From contig JAITTK010000063.1 of the NCBI GenBank assembly GCA_031287135.1, forward strand, positions 1-5,446: a stretch of 5,446 bases of DNA. The letters run 5' to 3'. Positions 1-5,267 of the stretch are shown piece after piece. A model generated the notes under the pieces. It was not told the DNA's origin and made no database searches. It saw nothing but the letters and a program-made list of their open reading frames with translations. This DNA comes from Candidatus Methanoplasma reticulitermitis. GTDB taxonomy: Archaea > Thermoplasmatota > Thermoplasmata > Methanomassiliicoccales > Methanomethylophilaceae. Made by a program: the position numbers and the translations under genes. How positions within the stretch are numbered: the first letter of the stretch is position 1; each line of letters starts with the position of its first letter.

Positions 1-447
1 CGCTATCTTTGTATCTTTATCGTATTCTCTGAATCCCAGAGCCACGGCCCCGGCGCTTCTGGCCATCGACCTGGCGTCTATCACCAATATGACCGGGGCC
101 CCTATCATTTTGGACAGATGTGCCGTCGAACCGTCCTCACTTACGCCGTCCACACCGTCGTACAGGCCCATCACACCTTCCACGACGGAGATCCCGGATC
201 CCTCGGACCCTTTGACGAAGAGCCTCTCCACTTCATCGGAGAACATCCATGTATCGAGGTTCCTGCATTCCTTTCCCAGGACAAGCGTATGATGCATGGG
301 GTCAAGATAATCCGGGCCGGCCTTGAACGACTGCGGGTCCAAGCCTCTTTTCTTCAGAGCCATCAGAAGCCCCATCGTTATCGTTGATTTCCCTGCCCCG
401 CTGTGTGTAGCGGATATCACGATCCTCGGAATGTTTCTGCCCTGCAT
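1..447 (-). CDS. cbiA: Cobyrinate (or Ni-sirohydrochlorin) a,c-diamide synthase, N-terminal part, cut by window edge
   Basis: This enzyme family uses ATP and glutamine to amidate the a and c acetate side chains of a corrinoid (CbiA/CobB) or of Ni-sirohydrochlorin (CfbB, coenzyme F430 pathway) in the cytoplasm. I translated the reverse strand by hand: 149 open codons from ATG at 447-445 down to position 1, with no stop. Visible motifs are the P-loop SATHSGAGKSTIT (residues 12-24), the substrate-side motif FKAGPDYLDPMHH (41-53), RNLDTWM (62-68) and VVEGVMGLYDG (88-98). These are the family's N-terminal hallmarks in the right order. The wording 'EGVMGLYDG' and 'THSGAGK' fits CbiA better than archaeal CfbB, which tends to read 'EGVRGLYEG', but the glutaminase half lies outside the window, so CfbB is not excluded. 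The frame is closed by a stop at 483-481, and this ATG is the only good start. It is divergent from the GTPase-ramA operon. Confidence 0.88.
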   Translation of the reverse strand, partial: MQGRNIPRIVISATHSGAGKSTITMGLLMALKKRGLDPQSFKAGPDYLDPMHHTLVLGKECRNLDTWMFSDEVERLFVKGSEGSGISVVEGVMGLYDGVDGVSEDGSTAHLSKMIGAPVILVIDARSMARSAGAVALGFREYDKDTKIA

Positions 448-464
448 GTGGATGTATACTCCAA

Positions 465-476
465 TATCTATTTGAA
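465..476 (-). promoter_or_regulatory. Possible TATA element for the diamide synthase gene
   Basis: On the minus strand the AT-rich stretch TTCAAATAGATA is centred about 22-26 nt before the ATG at 447. That is the distance expected of an archaeal TATA box driving a leaderless or very short-leader transcript. A GGAG at 463-460 could instead serve as a ribosome site, but its 12-nt spacing is long. The match is weak and rests on position and composition only. Confidence 0.3.
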
Positions 477-714
477 AGATTCACCGTCTTCATAACACTG
501 TTGAAATCCGATCGTTTTCCGGCGGTGCTGTCCAGGTACCGTTCTGAATCCGATGTCTATGGAGAAACATGACCTTTATCGATCGATTTTCCCGGTTCCG
601 GACGATTATCGGGTCGGACCTCGCTCACGGACCGCTGGGTGTTTTGCTGGCGGTTTATCTCGTTTTACCTGCTAATCTGTGTATCGTTATGCCCTCGGCC
701 GACGTTCCCTCCAT

Positions 715-728
715 AAAGAATAATATAT
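715..728 (+). promoter_or_regulatory. Archaeal BRE/TATA promoter of the GTPase-His-rich-ramA operon
   Basis: The purine-rich AAAGAA (715-720, BRE-like) leads into TAATATAT (721-728). The centre of the TATA element is 27 nt before the A of the ATG at 752, which places the predicted transcription start on or next to the start codon. There is no convincing Shine-Dalgarno sequence before 752, which agrees with a leaderless mRNA. This position is also the best argument for starting the GTPase at 752 rather than 569. Confidence 0.6.
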
Positions 729-751
729 CTTCCTTCACGATTACCCCGAGT

Positions 752-1339
752 ATGTATGTTTACATTCTGGGCGGCTTCCTCGGAAGCGGGAAAACGACGC
801 TTCTGATGAAATTGGCTTCAATGTACAGTAAAAGGGGCGTGAAAGTAGCCATATTGGTCAATGAATCGGGAGAGATCGGGGTCGACGGGGCCACTCTGAA
901 ACAAGAGGGCTACGATGCGATAGAACTACCCGACGGATGCATATGCTGTTCCCTTTCGGGGACTCTTCAGTCTGCCTTGAAGAATATAAAAAGAGATATA
1001 GACCCCGATGTGATAATAATCGAACCGACGGGTCTCGCGTTGCCGCATAAAGTGAGGGAGCTCGTCCATTACTCCATGATAGACCCGGACGAGATGTACA
1101 TAATCGGTATCGCCGACATACAGAGGTTCGATGACCTAATCAAAAAGAGAGAGGAATTCTTCAAAAGGCAGATGTTCGCCGCCGATTTCATCCTGATCAA
1201 CAAGAGCGATCTCGCCACGCCCGAGAAGATGGATGCCGCCATAAATTGGCTGAAAGCCGAATACCCCGACAAACCGATGATTCCAGTATCCACCAAGACC
1301 GGGGAGAATCTTGACAGAATATACGAGATGATGAAATGA
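752..1339 (+). CDS. Minimal CobW/HypB-like G3E GTPase (COG0523 type), probable metallochaperone
   Basis: This is a predicted cytoplasmic P-loop GTPase of 195 residues in the G3E family (HypB, UreG, MeaB, CobW), whose members insert metals or load cobalamin into target enzymes. It shows a Walker A motif GGFLGSGKTT (residues 7-16), the NESGEIGVDG switch region (37-46), the metal-binding DGCICC with C63, C65 and C66, the switch II/Walker B motif IIIEPTGLA (88-96) and the guanine-specificity motif NKSD (150-153). The CxCC motif marks the COG0523/CobW branch. COG0523 proteins usually run to 300-400 residues with a CobW_C domain; here the chain stops right after the G domain, much as UreG does. The start at 752 is chosen because the P-loop strand follows at once and a TATA box sits 27 nt upstream. 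The stop overlaps the next start (ATGA, 1336-1339), implying coupled translation with the His-rich protein. The metal and client are unknown; cobalt, nickel, zinc or iron are all possible. Confidence 0.9.
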   Translation: MYVYILGGFLGSGKTTLLMKLASMYSKRGVKVAILVNESGEIGVDGATLKQEGYDAIELPDGCICCSLSGTLQSALKNIKRDIDPDVIIIEPTGLALPHKVRELVHYSMIDPDEMYIIGIADIQRFDDLIKKREEFFKRQMFAADFILINKSDLATPEKMDAAINWLKAEYPDKPMIPVSTKTGENLDRIYEMMK

Positions 1340-1974
1340 AAGGACACAATCACGACGGGAACTGCCATTGCAAAGAGTGCGAGGGAGAAAGAGACAGCGG
1401 CGAAAAGACATCCATAGAAGAGGCCGGAGGAGTGGCCGTCGGGCTCACCGGACACATCCACGGATACAATGCGGATGTGGCCGCTCGTCTTTCTAACGCC
1501 CTTCTGGCAACCGGCAAATGGGTCGGGGACGAATCCGGCTCTTTTTTAGGACATATAAAAGCGGCTGTGTTCGATTCAGATGGTAAAGGTATCACCCTCA
1601 ACCTGACGGACATGGACAACGGGGTGGAGCATCACGGCACCCTTTCCCCATGCGAGAGAGCGGATTTCACATTCATGTCCGCGGTACTGGATGTGGACTC
1701 GCACAAACTGGAACACGTAATGCTGGATGCTTTGGAGGATAGCGGTATCGACTACCACCTGGAAGAGCATCACCATCACAACCATGACAACGGCGGCCAT
1801 CATGAGCACGGCGGCCATCACCACAGTCACGATCATGGCCATGAACATCATCATGAGCATGATCACAAGGACAATGTCTGTCACTGCAAAGCATGTGAGG
1901 ACCGGAAAGATAAGGATACCGAAGGGGCCGGAAAGGGGTCCCTTTTGGATAGGATAAGGAGGAGGAAAAAATGA
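1336..1974 (+). CDS. His-rich metal-binding protein with twin CHCKxCE motifs, partner of the GTPase
   Basis: I do not recognise a named family for this 212-residue protein. It starts with HNHDGNCHCKECE (metal motif C10, H11, C12, C15). A central globular domain spans about residues 30-140. It is followed by a His-rich tract (141-177, 20 His in 37 residues, with Asp, Glu and Gly), a second motif CHCKACE (182-188) and a basic tail ending in RIRRRKK. There is no signal peptide or membrane segment, so it is probably cytoplasmic. The central stretch, with FLGHIKAAV (70-78) and the beta-rich region to about residue 135, recalls the accessory domain that follows the G domain in some longer methanogen CobW-like proteins; that resemblance is from memory and unverified. 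His-rich tracts in HypB and COG0523 proteins store or transfer Ni, Zn or Co. Four-base overlaps with both neighbours suggest stoichiometric expression. It is probably the metal-holding half of a split chaperone serving RamA or corrinoid proteins. Confidence 0.8.
   Translation: MKGHNHDGNCHCKECEGERDSGEKTSIEEAGGVAVGLTGHIHGYNADVAARLSNALLATGKWVGDESGSFLGHIKAAVFDSDGKGITLNLTDMDNGVEHHGTLSPCERADFTFMSAVLDVDSHKLEHVMLDALEDSGIDYHLEEHHHHNHDNGGHHEHGGHHHSHDHGHEHHHEHDHKDNVCHCKACEDRKDKDTEGAGKGSLLDRIRRRKK
1756..1866 (+). repeat. Low-complexity His-codon tract (CAC/CAT) inside the His-rich gene
   Basis: This stretch encodes 20 His within 37 residues, interspersed with Asp, Glu, Asn and Gly. CAC and CAT are mixed and the spacing is irregular, so it is a selected metal-binding tract and not a simple nucleotide microsatellite. 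Its antisense reading gives an artefactual Met/Val-rich hydrophobic frame. Confidence 0.8.
1958..1965 (+). promoter_or_regulatory. Strong Shine-Dalgarno site for ramA
   Basis: GGAGGAGG ends 5 nt before the ATG at 1971 and lies inside the last codons of the His-rich gene. It is the strongest ribosome site in the window, suggesting that RamA is translated well both by coupling (ATGA overlap) and by independent initiation. Confidence 0.85.
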
Positions 1975-3593
1975 GTTACGGAATATCGTTGGACATGGGT
2001 ACCAGCGGAACGAGAGCGCACGGTGTCGACCTGTCCGACGGAAAGATACTTTCCACATCGATAACGGAATGCCATCCGCTGCCCGGCGCGAACATAATGG
2101 ACCACCTGACGTTCTGCATCAATGTGGGCACCGATACGGCGCACAGGATAGTAATGGATACTGTGAACAAAGTCATAAGGACATTGGACATAGATCTGAA
2201 GAAGGTCGAGAAAGTCTCCATCTGCGGGAACCCGATACAGCTGTCGCTTTTCCAGGGGATACCGATAGATGACCTGGCTTTCGCTGGTGAGAACGCTCAC
2301 AAAGCAAGAGGCATAAAAGCACAGGAAAGGAACGCGGGGGTATTCTCCGCCGTCGATGTGGGCATGGATGTGCCCGACGGATGCGAGCTCTATGTCCCGC
2401 CGTCCATAAGGCACGAGATCGGGGCGGATGCGCTGGCGATGATGTACAAGAGCGGATTCCTGGAGCAGAAGGATAACTGCCTCGTCACGGATTACGGAAC
2501 GAATGCGGAGATGGCACTGAAAGTCGGGGATAACATATACACCGGCTCCGCAGCGGCGGGACCGGCCATGGAAGGACAATCGATACAGTGCGGTATGCTG
2601 GCCGGACCCGGTGCGATAAGCGATTTGGAGTATGATTTCCAGTGGAAATGTGTCGTCCTCGATGAGAACATAATGCCCCAGTACGGCGACAAGGTCGACT
2701 TCAATCTGGGCATGGTGATCGAAGAGGGGCCTATGCACGGAAAGGCCAAAGGGATCACGGGGACCGGTGTCGTAGCCGCCGTAGCGGCGGCATTGGACAG
2801 CAACCTGTGGAAGAGGGGGAAACTTGCAACAAGCGACGGGAAGATGCTGTTCCAGGACGGGATATACATCGACTCGCATGATATCTCCGAGGCCTGCAAA
2901 GCCATCGGGGCGATGAGAGCGGGACACTTCACCCTTGTGGAAAAAGCGGGGATCAAGTTCGAAGAACTCAAGATAATGTATATGGCTGGTGCCTCCGGTA
3001 CTTATGTCGATGCAGTAAAAGCGAGGGAAGTCGGTCTGCTGCCCCCATCATGCGATAAGATATATCAGTACGGCAACACCTCTCTGGCGATGGCCACTGA
3101 CATACTCAGGGACCCGGAGCTCCTGGATGAACTGCAGACCATAGCCGACGGCATAAGGGCCAACCATGTCATGTTCGCTTCTGACAAGACATTCGAACAG
3201 ATCTATGTGCAGGAACTCGCCCATTGGGATGAGGGGATGGGCATGGACATGTACAATGCGAACAACGAGATGTTCGGCATACAGCCGTTGCCTAAGGTCA
3301 GGGGTACCCCGGAGGTTTTCCGCATGGTGAACCGTGACATACCCGATCTCGGCCCGAGGGGACTGCGTATAATCAACGACATAGGTACGGAACTCAAAGG
3401 CTACATGCCCGGCTGCACCGGATGCAAGAAGTGCGAGAGAGAATGTCCGGAGGACGCCCTCAGGGTCGAAGCCGACAAACGGATCGTAGTTAAGACAAAG
3501 AACTGTCTGGGAACCGCATGCTACAGATGTCAGTTCTCATGTCCGGAGAAGGTCTACAAATACGGCACCCTCAAACTCGACAGCAAAGCATAA
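1971..3593 (+). CDS. ramA: Methylamine methyltransferase corrinoid protein reductive activase RamA
   Basis: RamA uses ATP hydrolysis and its iron-sulfur clusters to reduce inactive Co(II) corrinoid proteins (MtmC, MtbC, MttC) to active Co(I), starting methanogenesis from methylamines in the cytoplasm. The 540-residue length matches Methanosarcina RamA (about 60 kDa). The N-terminal ASKHA ATPase part shows the phosphate-1 loop DMGTSGTR (8-15), the RamA-typical HPLPGANIMDHL (35-46) and CGNPIQLSLFQGI (85-97), the phosphate-2 loop DYGTNAE (174-180), ITGTGVVAA (262-270) and the nucleotide motif MAGASGTYVD (338-347). The C-terminal ferredoxin domain has two 4Fe-4S motifs: C482, C485, C488, C492P and C512, C517, C520, C524P, the second with the wider C-x4-C spacing. 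It is the last gene of the operon with the GTPase and His-rich protein, overlapping the latter by 4 bp, and is followed by a hairpin terminator. No methyltransferase or corrinoid protein gene is adjacent, so it could serve several methyltransferase systems in trans. Confidence 0.96.
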   Translation: MSYGISLDMGTSGTRAHGVDLSDGKILSTSITECHPLPGANIMDHLTFCINVGTDTAHRIVMDTVNKVIRTLDIDLKKVEKVSICGNPIQLSLFQGIPIDDLAFAGENAHKARGIKAQERNAGVFSAVDVGMDVPDGCELYVPPSIRHEIGADALAMMYKSGFLEQKDNCLVTDYGTNAEMALKVGDNIYTGSAAAGPAMEGQSIQCGMLAGPGAISDLEYDFQWKCVVLDENIMPQYGDKVDFNLGMVIEEGPMHGKAKGITGTGVVAAVAAALDSNLWKRGKLATSDGKMLFQDGIYIDSHDISEACKAIGAMRAGHFTLVEKAGIKFEELKIMYMAGASGTYVDAVKAREVGLLPPSCDKIYQYGNTSLAMATDILRDPELLDELQTIADGIRANHVMFASDKTFEQIYVQELAHWDEGMGMDMYNANNEMFGIQPLPKVRGTPEVFRMVNRDIPDLGPRGLRIINDIGTELKGYMPGCTGCKKCERECPEDALRVEADKRIVVKTKNCLGTACYRCQFSCPEKVYKYGTLKLDSKA

Positions 3594-3597
3594 ACCC

Positions 3598-3631
3598 GGC
3601 GGGGCTTCCCCCCGCCCTCTTCATGTTTTTT
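3598..3631 (+). terminator. Hairpin plus T-run terminator after ramA
   Basis: GGCGGGG (3598-3604) pairs perfectly with CCCCGCC (3610-3616) around the loop CTTCC, starting 5 nt after the ramA stop codon. After a short spacer a run of six T follows (3626-3631). T-rich tracts terminate archaeal transcription; the hairpin strengthens the call that the operon ends here. Confidence 0.75.
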
Positions 3632-3644
3632 ATGGACACGGTTT

Positions 3645-3670
3645 CGGATGATATGCGGAAACATCATCCG
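3645..3670. repeat. Perfect 8-bp inverted repeat with 10-nt spacer
   Basis: CGGATGAT (3645-3652) and ATCATCCG (3663-3670) are exact reverse complements separated by ATGCGGAAAC. The element sits 14 nt past the T run of the ramA terminator and about 65 nt before the possible small gene. It could be an operator, an RNA hairpin in the small gene's leader, or a second processing or termination structure. The sequence alone does not decide. Confidence 0.55.
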
Positions 3671-3735
3671 CTTTCGCCGATTCATTCGGAGGCACGATCG
3701 TCCTCGGTTCGGAGGAAACCGAAGATAGTGCTCTG

Positions 3736-3912
3736 ATGGTGAAAGATGTCGAAATGACAGTGGATGAAATATGGAACACCGTCAACAATCCGCAGAAGGT
3801 CAGCTGCAACATACAGAAATCCAGAACGGAAGCGATTGTGAAGAATCTCAAAGAAGAAGGCGGACCGGAAAGAAAAGACGGCAAGAGGGGAGGACGTTGG
3901 ATCATCAGATGA
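3736..3912 (+). CDS. Possible small basic protein, 58 aa, function unknown
   Basis: The frame reads from ATG at 3736 to TGA at 3910-3912, with an alternative in-frame ATG at 3754 (52 aa). The product starts MVKDVEMTVDEIWNTVNN, then has a helical Lys/Arg/Glu-rich part (TEAIVKNLKEEG, residues 31-42) and ends with DGKRGGRWIIR (48-58). The helix followed by a Gly/Arg turn and a terminal Trp-hydrophobic strand resembles the last helix and wing of a winged-helix DNA-binding domain; this is a shape-based guess. The frame is open upstream to 3652, before which there is a stop, so the piece could be the tail of a decayed gene. No good ribosome site precedes 3736; GGTGA at 3738-3742 might serve 3754. 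It stands alone between the ramA terminator and the transporter promoter. Confidence 0.45.
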   Translation: MVKDVEMTVDEIWNTVNNPQKVSCNIQKSRTEAIVKNLKEEGGPERKDGKRGGRWIIR

Positions 3913-4011
3913 ATCCTTCCGTCCCGACCTTTCTGCGGAACGAAACGCCCTCATAGGGAAAAACCGATTCTGACAAATGCAAACAAAGACGAAGAATTTA
4001 TCCTATCCAGG

Positions 4012-4022
4012 AAAATATATTA
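4012..4022 (+). promoter_or_regulatory. TATA element of the ABC transporter operon
   Basis: AAAATATATTA (4012-4022) is the best TATA box in a clearly AT-rich patch. The predicted transcription start is around 4040-4045, giving a leader of roughly 30 nt that contains the ribosome site at 4059. A second AT-rich element, GATATTATAC (4029-4038), is an alternative that would give a very short leader. Imperfect inverted repeats ATCCTATCC (4000-4008) and GGTTAGGAT (4042-4050, 8 of 9 matching) flank the element. Confidence 0.5.
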
Positions 4023-4058
4023 CAAAAAGATATTATACTCAGGTTAGGATTTTCAAAC

Positions 4059-4063
4059 GAGGT
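4059..4063 (+). promoter_or_regulatory. Shine-Dalgarno site for the substrate-binding protein gene
   Basis: GAGGT lies 7 nt before the ATG at 4071, complementary to the archaeal 16S rRNA tail. It supports this start, after which a membrane-anchor sequence begins at once. Confidence 0.7.
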
Positions 4064-4070
4064 TCAACAT

Positions 4071-5252
4071 ATGGATAAGAAGATCATCGTTGCGGCAATT
4101 GTCGCGATACTTGTCATAGCGGGTATCGGGATCTACGCAATTACCTCGGACAGCAAAGAGAAAGACTCTTCGTACACCCTTCTTGCAGTGGCCAATTCGG
4201 AAGGATCCGGATTGTACATAAAAGAGAATATATTCAACGAGAGGGGAGGTGCATCTGCATTCTATACGGACGAAGGGAACGGCATATACACCGTGGATGA
4301 AAGCAACAAAGCCGCATGGGGAGGACTTATATTCGGCACCCCCGGAACTACTTCCATACAGCATGTCCAGTTGAGGACCATAGCTGAAGAGTACCTGGGC
4401 CTGAACTACACCCTCTATCAGGAGAACACCCAGAAAAACTCCCAGACTGTATATTATGTCCCTTCGGTCTCTAATGCGACAGCGGCCCTGAGCGGCGGCT
4501 ATCCTCTTGACGGAGGGATACTCTGGCAACCCCAGTACCAGGCGATAGTTGACAGTACCACCGGCGGATTCACCGAACTCGCTCTCACGAACAACCTGTT
4601 CCCCGGACACACCTGCTGTGTAGTGGCGGGTTCCACATCGTTCATAGGTGCAAACACTGAAGTGACGGAGAGATTCCTAGCCGCCTATGTAAAAGGAGCA
4701 CTGTGGGTACAGTCGGCACTGGCCGATACCGGTTCTGATGATTACGCAAGGCTTGTCGAGATATCCAAGAGCAAGACGAGCGGACTCTCCGAAGAAGTCA
4801 TCAAAGAGTCACTCTCCACCATAACGTATCTTTACGGGAACCAGGGCCAGGACGATCCTCTGACGAGCCTGAGAACGGATATAGCCGCGCTTGCCGACAG
4901 TCTCCAATTAGAACATACCGTTGAGGATCTAGGTTTCGCCGATTCCAAAGCGTTCGCCGACAGATTCGTCAACAGCACATATCTGAAGGCTGCGTTGGAA
5001 GGTGTGGATAAATTGGATTCCGCCGTAACAGTTAAGGTTGCTGTGATAACGGGCGATCTCCATCAGATAGCTCTGCATGTTGCGGTCGAGAACGGATATT
5101 TCAATGAATTGGGGATAAACGTCGAGACATCGGGTGCGACCAACGGAGCCGGTGTTGCGGTCGCACTCCAGAACGGGACCGTGGTATTCGGTCTCCTGGG
5201 AGCACCTCCTGCAACGAGCACCATCATCAACGGCGAGCTTATTAAGGCGTAA
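4071..5252 (+). CDS. NitT/TauT-type ABC transporter substrate-binding protein, apparently circularly permuted
   Basis: This is an extracytoplasmic solute receptor of 393 residues for a nitrate/sulfonate/taurine-type importer. Residues 5-25 form a hydrophobic signal or anchor after MDKK. No lipobox Cys is visible, so it is probably held by an uncleaved N-terminal helix. The order of fold elements is unusual. LLAVANSEGSGLYI (37-50), GTPGTTSIQHVQL (89-101), GGILWQPQY (148-156), PGHTCCVVAG (178-187) and the closing helix DRFVNSTYLKAALE (297-310) match the middle and end of canonical family members. VKVAVITGDLHQIALHVAVE (321-340), NGYFNELGINVE (341-352) and LGAPPATSTIINGE (376-389) match the start of the mature family fold. 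The chain ends at GELIKA, just where canonical proteins continue into the strand that here begins at residue 35. All parts of one receptor seem present, but rotated. The substrate cannot be read from sequence; sulfonates such as taurine or coenzyme M are conceivable. A permease gene follows 15 nt later in the same frame. Confidence 0.82.
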   Translation: MDKKIIVAAIVAILVIAGIGIYAITSDSKEKDSSYTLLAVANSEGSGLYIKENIFNERGGASAFYTDEGNGIYTVDESNKAAWGGLIFGTPGTTSIQHVQLRTIAEEYLGLNYTLYQENTQKNSQTVYYVPSVSNATAALSGGYPLDGGILWQPQYQAIVDSTTGGFTELALTNNLFPGHTCCVVAGSTSFIGANTEVTERFLAAYVKGALWVQSALADTGSDDYARLVEISKSKTSGLSEEVIKESLSTITYLYGNQGQDDPLTSLRTDIAALADSLQLEHTVEDLGFADSKAFADRFVNSTYLKAALEGVDKLDSAVTVKVAVITGDLHQIALHVAVENGYFNELGINVETSGATNGAGVAVALQNGTVVFGLLGAPPATSTIINGELIKA

Positions 5253-5267
5253 GCGTTGGCGGTGGCG

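Larger units (their letters stand above)
448..751. other. Divergent intergenic region with no supported gene
   Basis: This 304-base gap separates the leftward diamide synthase from the rightward GTPase operon. An open frame runs from an ATG at 569 into the GTPase frame, but its extra 61 residues match nothing in the GTPase family and the TATA element at 721-728 lies inside it. A 40-codon frame at 553-675 also looks non-coding. The only structures I see are the palindrome ATCGATCGAT (578-587), the short repeat CCGG-TT-CCGG (592-601) and promoter elements at both ends. I found no tRNA features and no cobalamin riboswitch B12 box. Confidence 0.6.
3594..4070. other. Intergenic region between ramA and the ABC transporter operon
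   Basis: These 477 bases hold, in order, the ramA terminator, a perfect inverted repeat (3645-3670), a weaker hairpin TCGGTT/AACCGA (3704-3709 with 3717-3722), a possible 58-codon gene (3736-3912), and an AT-rich promoter region before the transporter operon. TTCCG (3917-3921) and CGGAA (3936-3940) could form a weak stem after the small gene. I see no tRNA, insertion sequence or other mobile element. Confidence 0.6.

Noticed and set aside
569..751. Upstream extension of the GTPase frame adding 61 residues
   Set aside because: The added part has no family similarity, the P-loop strand should be at the N-terminus, and the TATA element lies within it. The start at 752 fits the promoter.
448..751. 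Cobalamin riboswitch or other structured RNA in the divergent region
   Set aside because: No B12-box-like sequence or extended pairing was found by eye, and such riboswitches are not typical of archaea.
1756..1866. Tandem nucleotide repeat or CRISPR-like array
   Set aside because: The periodicity is only that of His codons, there is no constant unit or spacer, and the frame is maintained within a gene.
1576..2058. Antisense frame with an apparent membrane protein (Met/Val-rich segments)
   Set aside because: The hydrophobic run is simply the reverse reading of the CAC/CAT His tract.
1881..2927. 348-codon open frame antisense to ramA and the end of the His-rich gene
   Set aside because: It lies opposite a full-length, unmistakable RamA. 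The product is a His/Arg/Tyr-rich string without recognisable motifs, typical of an antisense shadow.
4130..4180. Possible assembly join making the receptor look permuted
   Set aside because: Not rejected outright. The frame is continuous, the anchor joins smoothly and the linker is plausible; collapse of tandem copies would not easily give both rearranged ends. Only read data can settle it.
4053..4610. 185-codon antisense frame over the substrate-binding protein
   Set aside because: The plus strand has a promoter, ribosome site, membrane anchor and family motifs; the antisense product has none.
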